From: Cacajao melanocephalus
Lineage: Eukaryota > Chordata > Mammalia > Primates > Pitheciidae
DNA length: 64,000 nt
Direction of reading: 5' to 3'
Assembly: GCA_963573385.1 (NCBI GenBank)
Contig: CAUYLG010051124.1
Coordinates: 34,828-98,827 of the forward strand
The stretch's first letter is position 1; every line of letters starts with the position of its first letter. A program made the translations under genes and the position numbers. Positions 45,689 to 58,530 of this stretch are shown here, one piece after another. The notes beneath the pieces are model-generated. The model did not search any database. It saw only the letters and a program-made list of their open reading frames with translations, and was not told where the DNA came from.

Positions 45689-46100
45689 GAGGTAGGCAGC
45701 AGGACTCAACTCCAGAGGCAGGGCTAGCACACCAGACCAGATTGAGGACTAGCTAAAACAGGGGCCAGGGCAAAAGCAGCTTTCAATCAGACACGCCCAC
45801 CAATGTACCATGTCGATTTACTGTTGCCATGGCAACACCTGGGTGTCACCGCCCCTTTCCATAGCAATATGACCCAATGATTACTACCCCTCCGTAAAAA
45901 TTTCTGCATAACCCCTTAATATGCATGCAATTAAAAGTAAGCACAAATATAACTGCAAAACTCCTTGAGCTGCTACCCTCTGCCTACGGGGTAGCCCTGT
46001 TCTTCAGGAGCAGCCACAGAGCTATAACACGGAGCTATTTCCTGGGCAAAGCTGAGAACCCAACAGGCTAAGCTCCACTTTGGGGTTCGCCTGCCCTGCA
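45689..46100 (+). repeat. Solitary ERV1-like LTR, sense, containing copy 2 of the 119-bp element
   Basis: 'ctcaactccagaggcagggc', 'gactagctaaaacaggggcc', 'caaaagcagctttcaatcag', 'ttgccatggcaacacctggg' and, near the end, 'gggtagccctgttcttcagg' give a typical ERV-type LTR order; it ends in 'ctgccctgca'. The block 45891-46009 is the copy shared with 43068-43186. Boundaries approximate; exact family not named. Confidence 0.65.
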
Positions 46101-48349
46101 TGAATCCTGCCTCAGGAGGTTGCTGTCAGGACCATAGGGTTGATGCCAGTCACTTACAGAGGTGCCTGATACCCCTGAGTGTGAGCTGTTTTCATCAGGA
46201 GACTACAGCCAGGGACCCAGTACACCAGCTTCAAGAAAGCCCACTCCTTCAGCTGTCTTCTCTGCCCTTCTCAACATCTTGCTTCACACTGTGTTATTTC
46301 CTGAAACGTTTTTGAATCAAAGCCTGAAAATCCATGTCAATACGTTACCTTCAGAAATGTTGACAAGGCAGCAATTTCAGAGGATGTGCCCAGAGGGAGG
46401 AGCCCTCCCTCGCTGCTGCCATCAGTATGCTCGGGACTGAGCAACCTCACTCCCTGCACCCCAGGGGCTGGCTGTTTTTCAGCCGGAAGTGCAACTAGGA
46501 GCCCCTGCCCAGGCCCCTGACCTGCCTCTGCACCCTCACACCTGCCTAGCCTGGAAGCCTGATCTTTCTCCCCGCTGGATGCTGGATCCCCAGATCCATG
46601 TAGGGCCCTCAGCTTCCCTCTCCAGCTTGTCCCTGTCAGTTCTTCTTGGGCCTGGAGTGCCTGAGGCTGGGTGTGGGCAGCTCAAGGGGAAGCCAGTGTC
46701 CTTTGGGCCACTTCCAGCTAGATGGAGTCTTTCGTTCCCTGTAACTTGTCAGACAGGTGAGCAGAGCCCACAGGTGTTTCTGGAGAGCCTGCAATGGAGT
46801 TCTGGAGGACAGCAGGGGAGAGGACAGCAGGGGAGAGGACAGGGAGGGGCCAGGAGGAAGGAGCGTGGTGACCATGTATGGAGGGCGCCTCCTCTGGCTG
46901 GGATGGGAAGCCCGTGTTTCCTTTAATCCACACTGATCCTGGGGGAGGCATTACTTCCCGGCTCAGGGAGGCAAGCAATCCAACCGTAACAGAATGAATG
47001 TTAAGAGTGGGAATCAAGGTGTGCCTAGGCCCTTGTTCTTTGCACCAGACCGTTCAGAGATGTTTAGTTCAAAGTACCAAATACTCAGCTCCACACCGGG
47101 GCTTTGTTATTAGCAGGAAGCTTTGTGAGGTCACCGATCAGACAACTGGCAATTTGTGGGACAGTCTTTATTTCAAATGATCTGTCTTGTTGTCCTCATA
47201 ATTCATGCAGGTGTCTTGGAAATCCCAGTCTTTGAATATCCAGACTTCCAGAGTCCCTCCTGCATCCATAAGTCACAGAAGTTTATCACCAACCCAAGAA
47301 CTCCAGATTTTGGCTTAGTTCTGAGCATCTTGAGAGCAAAGGATCTGGTTTTCATCTCGACACCCTCCCTTGAATGGAGCAGGCATCCCACACATCCAGC
47401 AATTCTCTGCTGCCTCTCTAAGGGCATGGGGCAGGGCTCCTGCCTTATTTATCTTGAAATCTCTGCACCCAGGGCAGATTAACTAGGGTATACACAAACC
47501 TTACAGATGACCATGCAATGAGCCTTGGACTGACCCAGCTGTGGAGTGAGTGATAAAGGCTGGGTCCCAGGAAGTAATTCCAAAAAATGAGTGTCCAAGG
47601 AGGCTGCAAATTCAAGAAATGTAACACATTTCTATCCCATGAAAGGACAGGGGCTGGAGCTACATTTGTTCATAGGGCACCTGTGTCCTTGTGCAACGCA
47701 AGGTTGTCAGTGCTGGGAACACGGCAGTGAGCAATTCGAGCTCATCCTGCACCCCCTCCTGGCTCACCGCTCACACTGTAAGGTCAACATGTTGCTAGCA
47801 CGTCCTGTGGTGGCCCCACATGATGACCCCCACACCTTGTCAGGTCAGACAACTTAGTAGGTTGGAGTCACCCACGGGACTAGACGCCCCAAATGAGGCA
47901 CAACCCTCAATTTTCTAGCCCAAAAGAGAGACTTGGCAAGCAGACCAGGCGTAGGTGCCCAAGAATGGTCCTTCCCAGCCCTTTCCAATGACCTCTGAAG
48001 TTCCAGCCCCTTCCAGATCTGAGCCGTAACTGCCAAGTCTCACCCACTGTGGGCTTGAGCATCCCTGCCTTGTGTACTCACGGCCCCTGAGCCTTTCCTT
48101 AGCCAGAGCCAGGGCCCTCGTGGGTTGCCTTTCCTGGTTCTAGAAGAGATGGAGCTGCCTAACATGCACTCATTTAACACTTCCTGAGCTTTTCGTGCGC
48201 TCCAAGCCTTGGGCCTGGTGCTGGGAAGTGCAAATCTCCCATAGAACTTCCTCCTCTGATGAGCTTTCCTCCTGCCAAGGCAGGCAGGGCACAAGGTCAC
48301 ACTCATGGAGACAACATGGGTGCCCCTCCCAGCTCAGACCAGCATCATC
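46101..48349. other. Unclassified DNA with weak L2-like patches
   Basis: About 2.2 kb with no gene supported. A small 15-bp tandem is at 46805-46842. Text near 47420-47470 and 48165-48230 loosely resembles L2 ends. The 145-codon frame at 46489-46926 has no motif. Confidence 0.4.
46805..46842. repeat. 15-bp tandem repeat, about 2.5 copies
   Basis: 'gaggacagcagggga' units in tandem, running into a G-rich stretch. Confidence 0.85.
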
Positions 48350-48560
48350 CCTCTGCTAAGCCTTCCCTGGCCTTGCCCTGCCCCCTCCAGCCCTGTTGGC
48401 ACCCTCGGGACCCTGTGCCCTCTGCCAGGTGGATCCCCTTTTCCTCTGAGCCTGCAACCCCTGAGACAGGGCTGCTGCCTTATTCTTCTCCTTCACCATC
48501 ACTTCGTAATGAGCCAGCCACAGAGGAAACACTCAATCAGTTTGTTGAATACAAGAATAT
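48350..48560 (-). repeat. Probable L2 3' end, antisense
   Basis: 'tctgctaagccttccctggc' through 'cactcaatcagtttgttgaa' follows antisense L2 3' order. Weak middle. Confidence 0.45.
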
Positions 48561-48576
48561 ACTTTGTCACCTTCCT

Positions 48577-48622
48577 CTGTGTGTGTGTGTGTCTGTGTGT
48601 GTATGTGCGTGTGTGTATGTGC
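48577..48622. repeat. (TG)n microsatellite, imperfect
   Basis: TG units interrupted by 'tc', 'ta' and 'cg' variants. Confidence 0.92.
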
Positions 48623-50754
<2,132 letters not shown>

Positions 50755-50935
50755 TGCCAAGCACAGCTTGGGAGGCAGCCAGACCTGGATTTGAAATCCG
50801 ACTTGACCTGTGCAAGTTGCTTGATTTTTCTGAGCCAACTTTTGTTTGTCTGTAAAACAAGAATAACACCGAGCTCACAGGATTGTTAGGAGCAAATGAA
50901 ATAACACGTACAATGATTAGTGTTATCGTAACATT
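50755..50935 (+). repeat. MIR SINE, sense
   Basis: 'gccagacctggatttgaaat', 'gacctgtgcaagttgcttga', 'gtctgtaaaacaagaataac' and 'ctcacaggattgttaggagc' give a near full MIR. Confidence 0.85.
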
Positions 50936-51800
50936 ACATTAGACCACCAGGATGGCTAAGCAATAGGAGAGTCGGACTGGAGATACCAGTTTGCAAACCA
51001 GGAATAAAGTCATGGAGATTCAGCAGATTTGGGGAAATTCATACATATTTATAAGGGGGATAGAGCGCAGGCACAGTGGGTAAACATATATGTAACATAC
51101 ATCCCATCTTCGCTTTGGGACCAGATTTTAGCATTAAAATTGTAGAATTTGGCTCTTTTCATTAAAAGGTGAACTATAGGACACAAAGAGAGTTTATGCA
51201 GATCCGGACATCAGCTTCAGGTCTGTAGTCACTTAAAATCAGGAAATAATGTATGTAAGGCTTGTCCTGTGTGCAGTTGGAGTTGCAGTGGTCTGGGTGG
51301 TAAAGCAGAGCTAGGAGGAGTCTGATCATTTGCCTGATGGCTCCTGTTGTTAGGGAGTTTAGCAAGAGTGTGGTTTTTTTGTGTAGCCATAGAAATTTGG
51401 GAAATTTCCCATGCCAGTCAATCTCCAAACCCTTGACTCACAGGCAACTTTTGTTTTCTTAACCTTAGGGTCCAACTTAGTTGATAAAGGGACATTTAGT
51501 TTGAGCTCTCAGATGACAACATGTTGCTGAGATTATTGCAGGCACCCAGTGAAGGGTGAGCAGTACCATCTCAGCTGAAGTCCTCACTCTGATAATCATG
51601 GAAACCATGATTTTCCAACATTTGCAAAGGTGTGATCATTTTGTAAAGTTCTTTCAAATCCGTCTTTTCATTTAATGCATATTCCTTCGGATTAAGTGAA
51701 AAAATGGATATTTCTTTGCATTCATTCACTATTCTCCATATTCCTTTGCATTCATTCACTATTTTCTTCATCAACCTCTAGTGGACTTCAGCAATTCTTA
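50936..51800. other. Unclassified AT-rich block, possibly transposon-derived
   Basis: No gene and no family identified. The minus-strand frame 51174-51428 (84 codons) has no motif I recognise. A 30-bp tandem is at 51708-51767. An old retroviral internal fragment is conceivable but unproven. Confidence 0.3.
51708..51767. repeat. 30-bp tandem duplication
   Basis: 'atatttctttgcattcattc' (51708) recurs as 'atattcctttgcattcattc' (51738), each continuing 'actatt'. Two copies with few changes. Confidence 0.9.
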
Positions 51801-51805
51801 CTTGG

Positions 51806-52185
51806 TCATATGGTTTGAGTCTGTGTCCCCACCCAAGTCTCATGTCAAATTGCAATCCCCAGTATTGGAGGAGGGGCCTGGTGGTAGATGATTGGATCGT
51901 GGGGGCAGACTTCCTCCTTACTGTTGTCATGATAGTGAGTGAGTTTTCACAGGATCTGGTCGCTTAAAAGTGTATAGCACCTCCTTCTTCATTCTCTTCT
52001 TCCTTCTCTGGCCACGTAAAATGTGTCTCCTTCCTCTCCACCTTCTACCATGATTGTAAGTTCCCTGAGGCCCCCTTAGCTGTGCTTCCTGTATAGCCTG
52101 CAGAACTGTGAACCAATTAAACCTATTTTCTTTATAAATTCCCCATTCTCAGGTAGTTCTTTATAGCAATGTGAGAACTAATATA
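51806..52185 (+). repeat. MST 5' LTR
   Basis: 'catatggtttgagtctgtgt', 'ccacccaagtctcatgtcaa', 'catgatagtgagtgagtttt', 'ctaccatgattgtaagttcc', ending 'gtgagaactaatata'. An ATTAAA polyadenylation-type word is near 52117. The expected TG start is mutated to TC. Confidence 0.93.
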
Positions 52186-53812
52186 GAAAATTGGTACTGG
52201 GAGTGTGGTATTGCTATAAAAATTCCTGAAAATGTGGACATGACTTTGAAACTGGAGAATGGGCAGAGATTGGAACGGTTAGGAGGGCTCAGGCAAAGAC
52301 AGAAAGATGAAGGAAAGTTTGAAACTTCCTAGAGACTTGTTGAATGGTGTAACCAAAATGCTGACAGTGATATGGACAGTGAAGTTCAGGCTGAGGAGGT
52401 CTCATATGGGGATGAGAAACTTATTGCGAACTGCAGTAAAAGTCACTCTTGCTATGCTTTAGCAAAGGGACTGGTGGCATTGTGCCCCTGCTCTAGGGAT
52501 CTGTGGAACTTAAACTCAAGAGAGATGATTTAAGGTATCTGGTGAAATAAATTTCTAAGCAGTAAAGCACTCAAGAAGTTACCTGGCTGCTTCTTAAAGC
52601 CTACACTCATATGTATAAGCAAAGAAATTACCTGAAACTGAAATTTATATTTAAAAGGGAAGCCAAGTGTAAAAATTGGAAAATTTGCAGCCTAGCCATG
52701 TGGTAGAAAAGAAAAACCCACTTTCAGGGGAGAAATTCAAGCCAGCTGCTTGCATAAGGAAATTTGCATAAGTAAAGAGATGCTGAGTGTTAACAGCCAA
52801 GACATCGATGAAAGGGCCTTGAGAGCATTTCAGAGAACTCTGTGGCAGCCCTCCCATCACAGGCCCAGAGGCCTAGGAGGTAAGAATGGTTTTGTGGGCT
52901 GGACTCAGGGTCCTGCTGCCTGTGCAACCTTGGGATACTGCTCCCTGCATCCCAGATGCTCCAGCTCCAGCCATGGCTAAAAGATCCCCAGATATGTCTT
53001 AGGCCACTGCTCCAGAGGGTGCAAGCCATAAGCATTGGTGGCTTCCACATAGTATTAAGTCTGCAGGTGTGCAGAGGACAAGAGTTGAGGCTTGGGAGCC
53101 TCCGCCTAGATTTCAGAGGTTGTATGGAAATGCCTGGAAGTCCAGGCAAAAACTTACTGCAGAGGCAGAGGCAGAGGCCTCATGGAGAACCTCTACTAGG
53201 GTAACATGAAAAGGAAATGCATATACTGCATGCAATACCACTGAAGCAATGCCAGTGGAGCTATGAGAAGAGGGCCACCATCCTCCAGACCCCAGAATGG
53301 TAAGCCCACCAAAAGCTCACACCGTGCACCTGGGAAACACTCAGTCACTCAATGCCAGTCCATGAAAGCAGTCATGGGTGCTGGACCCTGCAGAGCCAAC
53401 GGGCAGAGCCTCCCAAGGCCTTGGAAACCCTCCTCCTGCATTAGTGTGGCCTGGATGTGAGACACGGAGTCAAAGGAGATTATTTAGAGCCGTAAGATTT
53501 AATGACTGCCCTGTTGGGTTTCAGACTTTCAGGGGGCCTATAACCCCTTTGTTTTGGCCAGTTTCTCCCTTTTGGAAAGGGACTATTTACCCAACGCTTA
53601 TACCCTCATTGTATCTTGGAAATAACTAACTTGTTTTTTATTTTACAGGCTTATAAGCAGAAGGGGCTTGTCTCGTCTCAGATGAGACTTTGCACTTTAG
53701 ATTTTTTAGTTAATGCTGAAATGAGTTAATATTTTGAGGGGCTGTTGGGAAGCCATGATTGTATTTTGAAATGTGAGAAGTACATGAGATTTGGAAGGGA
53801 CCAGGAACAGAA
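52186..53812 (+). repeat. MST internal region, non-coding and degraded
   Basis: 'gactttgaaactggagaatg', 'gtttgaaacttcctagagac', 'gtgtaaccaaaatgctgaca', 'gctgttgggaagccatgatt' and 'gtacatgagatttggaaggg' follow the THE1/MST internal consensus over its whole length. No intact gag, pol or env-like frame. Short frames such as 52790-53149 (-) are incidental. Confidence 0.9.
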
Positions 53813-54211
53813 CGATATGGTTTTGGTCTGTGTCCCCAGCAAAATCTCGTGTCGGATTGTAATGTCCCATTTTGGAGGAGGGGCCTGGAGGGAGGTGACT
53901 GGATCATGGGGGCAGAGTTCCCGCCTGCTGTTCTCGTGATAGTGAGTGAGTTTTCACAAGATCTGATTGTTTAAAAGTGTGTAGCACTCCCCTGCCCTTC
54001 GCTGTCTTCCTCCTGCCTGACCATGTAAGACTTGCCTCCTTCCTCTTCACCTTCTGCCATGATTGTAAGTCTCCTGAGGCCTCCTCAGCCATGCTTCCTG
54101 TACAGACTGCAGAACTGTGAGCCAATTAAATCTCTTTTTTAAATAAATTACCCCATTTCAGGTGGTTCTTTATAGTGATGAACAGACTAATAGTGAGAAC
54201 AGACTAGTACA
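53813..54211 (+). repeat. MST 3' LTR with terminal duplication
   Basis: 'gatatggttttggtctgtgt', 'ctggatcatgggggcagag', 'ctcgtgatagtgagtgagtt', 'gccatgattgtaagtctcc'. Its last 40 bp hold a 17-bp local duplication: 'gaacagacta' at 54180 and again at 54197. Ends 'ctagtaca' before the target duplication. Confidence 0.93.
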
Positions 54212-54216
54212 CTTGG

Positions 54217-54394
54217 CCTCAGAGATGCTGCACTCAATTCTCCATGGTTTCTCCCACCCACCAGATGAAATTCACTACTCTGCCTTGTCTTGGGCCTGTT
54301 AGTGCCTGGAATAGACTTCCACCATTTCAGCCAGAGCTCTTTATGTTCCCTGCTCACCTGGGTGGCTGCCTCTTCCACTTGCTGGGCGGAGCGG
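54217..54394. other. Unclassified DNA
   Basis: No gene; may be part of the following L2-like sequence. Confidence 0.35.
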
Positions 54395-54475
54395 GGCAGG
54401 TACTGAGTCTCATTCATCTCTGCAGCCCCACTGCACAGCACATGGCCTGGCTCAGCAAGCACCCAGGACATGGTT
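54395..54475 (-). repeat. L2 3' end-like fragment, antisense
   Basis: 'ctcattcatctctgcagccc', 'cagcacatggcctggctcag', 'caagcacccaggacatgg'. Short. Confidence 0.5.
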
Positions 54476-54734
54476 TTAAATGGAGAAAATAAAGAAAGGA
54501 GCAAAGATGAATAAGAGAATAAGAGAATCTCTCTACCTACCGGGAACTCCAGGCTGGTAGGGAAGCCTGAGACAAGCACTGATAAATTCTTATAGCATCC
54601 AGCTACCTCCTTACCCCTGTCCCCCGACCCCACCAAACTGTAGCTAAACAACACAAAATAAAGCCTAAATTCTGGCAGAAAGAAATGTGCTCATTATCAC
54701 ATCAACGTTATGCCGCAAGTGGATTGTTTCCATG
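54476..54734. other. Unclassified DNA
   Basis: No gene or repeat recognised. Confidence 0.4.
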
Positions 54735-54800
54735 TGATCACATAAAAACCGAGGCTCAGAGAGGTGAAGTGATTTCTCCGAGATCCCACAGCCCAGCATA
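54735..54800 (-). repeat. MIR core fragment, antisense
   Basis: 'ccgaggctcagagaggtgaa' followed by 'cgagatcccacagcc' is the inverted MIR core. Confidence 0.7.
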
Positions 54801-55389
54801 TATTTTTCAAATGTAAATTAATGCTTCAGAAGGCTTAGAAGAGTTTGATGAGAAAGAAACTGATGAAAAAGGGCAAAAGTGAGAGGAATGGGGCCACATC
54901 TCGGGACCCACATTTTCGGAAAGAAAATCCCAAATGTCCCATATACATGGAGCATGGGATTCTCTTGTGTCTTAGGGTAAGCCTTCTGCTTTGGAGGCTT
55001 AAGAGGAGAGAGGGACTCAGTTGCCATGGTTTTCCGATGGCCAGAGCTGGGGACGCACCCTGTAGCTCACAGTGACATTTGCTTGTTTTAGCTGCGTCCC
55101 GTGAGTCACACTTGACCCAAGCTTTGACACTGTTTCTTCACTCGTGAAACTGCAGCAGAGGATGGGGCCACATCCTGCCCCTTAAGCTGTTGGGCTTCTT
55201 TTGTTCATTCTGTCGCTGTCTCCAATGAATGTGCCTGGCCTTTACGTATTCATCTACCGACTCATTCATTTGCTCAGTCACCCACTCATTCATTCCCATG
55301 TCTGCTCACGCAGTCACTCACCCACTCCCACTCATGCGGTCCCTCCCATAGTCACCGAAGTGTTCCCTTGTTTCTTTGTGCATTCACTC
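54801..55389. other. Unclassified DNA; TCAC/TCAT-rich end
   Basis: From 55250 the text is rich in 'cactcattcattc'-like words leading into the L2. No gene. Confidence 0.4.
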
Positions 55390-55500
55390 ATTCACTCATT
55401 TATTCACTCTTCTTTGAGTACCTGCTACATACAGTCAGCCTCCTGTAACCACGCATTCTGCCCGTGCGGATCCAGTGACGTGAAGGTGGAAAGGATTTGA

Positions 55501-55522
55501 AAATAAATAAATAAATAAATAA
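55501..55522. repeat. (AAAT)n microsatellite
   Basis: About five tandem 'aaat' units inside the Tigger-like element. Confidence 0.9.
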
Positions 55523-55642
55523 TAACAATACAACAATTAAAAATACAAATGAAAAATATAGTATAACAACTATTGGTATAGCACATTATATAGATATAAG
55601 TTATCTAGAGATGATTTAAAGTATACAGGAGGATGTGGCTAA

Positions 55643-55962
<320 letters not shown>

Positions 55963-56430
55963 TACTTCACCATTTTTTATCAGGGACTTCAGCATCCTTA
56001 GATGTTGGTATTTACAGGGGTCCTGGAACCAATGCCCTGAGGACGCTGAGGGGTGACTGTACCAGGGCCTAGGCGAGGTTCTTAGGTTATCATGTGGAAT
56101 TGTAATGTCCAATTCGCAGTGGAAAATCCTATCCCAGCCCAAGTAAAGCAGGCAGGACCAGCAAACAACCACCGTGAACCACACGGTGAGCGTTAAAATG
56201 GAGGGAGGTACAAAGCGGTGTAGGAGCCCAGGGCCTGGAGAGACTGTCTGTGGCCTGAGGATATAGAGAGAGCCACTGTCTCGCCTGCAGGGTGAGAGAA
56301 GAGCCTTCAGCGGCAGGCAGCAAGGACACCTCCAGCAGGGTTAGGAATGCGAGAGGGCGTGGGGGGTGGTGAATGAACAGCAGGAGGCTGGCGTGCTTGC
56401 GAAAGAGAATGAGAAAGTGATGTAGACCGG

Positions 56431-58067
56431 AAGCTGCCCCCTGAAGAGGGCCACACGGGTCACACAGACAAGGATGCCTGTGTTTCTGGGACCACATACA
56501 TCCTTGTGAGGAGCCCAGTGACCTGGAGGTGGGGGAGCTCAGCTCTCGCCCTCCTTAGAGGCGCGTCCCCTCAAGGAGAAAGCCACCAGGTGAAGTGGGC
56601 TGTTCTTTGTGGTCTCTGGGCTCAGTTCTGGAAGACAGACTTGCGGAGAAGGTGATAGAGGGAGTGAGGCAGAGCCTCCAATCATGCCCCCTACTCCTGC
56701 AGGACCCCTGTCACCAAGCCCACCCCTTGGAGTCTGGACCCTGGATTTGTCACTTTAATTACGGTGATATTTTGCATCTGCACACAAAGCCATCATCACC
56801 CAGCAGCGGGCATCAGGGGAGGAAGGGAAGGAGGAACTCCAAGGGCTGGCTGGCCTGTCCCAAGATGGCTGGGCGGCTCTCAGCTCCAGATCCCACCTCC
56901 CCCACAGCCTCGCAGCACTTGGCCTCCAATTCAGCTTCATTTACCTCACAAATCGGGGGCAGGGTGCGCCAGACACTAACAACTCCTGCAGGCACAGCTC
57001 AGCGGATCTTCAGCACAGGCCCCCAGAGCGGGCTGCACACAGCCGGTCATTCGTGCAGCTGGGATTTGAAGGCGGCAGATGTAGCCTCCCACTCCAGCTT
57101 CGCCTTCCACAGACCAGCCTCCCAGCCAGCCCTGCCCTCAGGGGCTCATGGCCTGGAGGGAAAGACAGAGCCTGCCCCTCCAGGATGCACCCATCTTTGG
57201 CAGATAACAGGAGCCTGAGGGTGGGGCCAGAGACATCATTTGTTATTGTTGGGGAGTGTCTAAGCCCTTGGGCAATAGGGAGAGGCTGACCTTTGCGTCC
57301 CACAGGACCACAGGACCAGGAGGCTGCCAAAGGAAGAAGACGCTGGCAAGGAGGCACAGGGAGGGGCAGGTGGAGTCTTTCCCAGGGATGAGGGATCCGC
57401 CAAACCTAAGAGAAAGTGCAGTAGCCAAAATCAAGGGACACAAGTTGGGCAGGAGCCGGGGGAGGGGACACAGTCTGTCAGCTGGGAAAGGGCTCATGCT
57501 CTCCTCCCCTATAGATGAAGCTGCAAACCCCAGCCTTGCCCCCTCCAACACTTGGAGGAGGATCAGGGATCCAGTAGAGACGGGCACGCGGATGCCAGCA
57601 CAGGGCAGGTGAGGCAGGTTAGTGCATCGGGAACCCCCGTGCTTTGCTCTTCTCTCACCCGTCCCTTGTGGGAGGCAGGAAGCCTGCCTGGGGATCCCGT
57701 GTTCTTGCGGGGCTGTGTGAGTTCTAGGGCTGGAAGCAGAAGTGACCAGAACGGGCCCCTGTCCTGCCGGCTCCAAGCAGAGCACGGTGGGCTACTTTGT
57801 CCCTAAAGAGGAGACTGAGTGTTTTCGAGACGAGATGGGAAGAGCAGGACAAAAGAGAGATGTCTCCACAAGACAACATGGTTCCCGCTGGGGACCCACA
57901 CTCTGTATCCTGGCAGCAGCCTGGACACCGATCAGGAGGGATCCCAGGGCTGCAGGTTGCCCAGAGGCAGGAGCTGGAACCCAAGTGGCAGAACAGTGGG
58001 TGCGTGGCTCATGGGGAGCTAACAGGGACCCGAGACTGCATGCGCCCCCTTGACTCTGTGGTGCTGG
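56431..58067. other. Unclassified GC-rich DNA
   Basis: About 1.6 kb with no recognised repeat. The 207-codon frame at 56595-57218 (+) and the 180-codon frame at 57243-57785 (-) show no domain, and each overlaps frames on the other strand. No gene supported. Confidence 0.4.
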
Positions 58068-58530
58068 AAAAGATCCCAGGACCTGGAAACCACCCCGTGT
58101 CCATCAGCAGATGAATGGATGAGCAAATGTGGATGAAAAATGGATGAGATGAACTCCACAAAGCCAGTTCAGCCATAAAATGGAATGAGCACTGGCACAC
58201 GCAGCAATGTGGATGAGCCTAGAGCATGATGCTAAGTGAAAGAAGCCAGACACAAAAGGCCACATAGCGCAGGATTCTGTTCATGCAAAACACCCAGAGT
58301 AAGTAAATCCGGATGGACAGAGAGCAGGCTGGTCTTGCCAGAGTTTCGTAGGTGATGGGGGAGTGGCTGTGTCCCAGGTAGAGGGTGTCCTCTGGGGATG
58401 ATGAAAGTGTCCTGGAACCAGATGCAGGTGATGGTGACACAACACCGTGAATGTGCTGAACGCCACCAGATTATACTTTCCAAATGACTAATGGTTCATT
58501 TTGTCATGTGAATTTTACCTCACTTTAAAA
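58068..58530 (+). repeat. L1 (L1M) 3' end, sense
   Basis: 'ccgtgtccatcagcagatga', 'ccataaaatggaatgagcac', 'aatgtggatgagcctagagc', 'gtgaaagaagccagacacaa', 'gatggtgacacaacaccgtg', 'tgtcatgtgaattttacctc'. ORF2 end and 3' UTR, diverged, frame lost. Confidence 0.9.

Larger units (their letters stand above)
51801..54216 (+). mobile_element. Near-complete MST retroelement (ERVL-MaLR) with target duplications
   Basis: LTR (51806-52185), internal region (52186-53812), LTR (53813-54211), all in sense. The 5-bp target duplication 'cttgg' lies at 51801-51805 and 54212-54216. The internal region begins 'ggtactgggagtgtggtatt' and ends with a purine-rich 'ttggaagggaccagg' before the 3' LTR. The internal frames are full of stops and encode no usable product. 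By eye the LTRs are roughly four-fifths identical, so the insertion is old. MaLR elements were mobilised in trans by ERVL enzymes. Confidence 0.93.

Noticed and set aside
51806..54211. Whether the MST internal region could encode retroviral proteins
   Set aside because: Only short broken frames occur; MaLR elements are non-autonomous and this copy is old.
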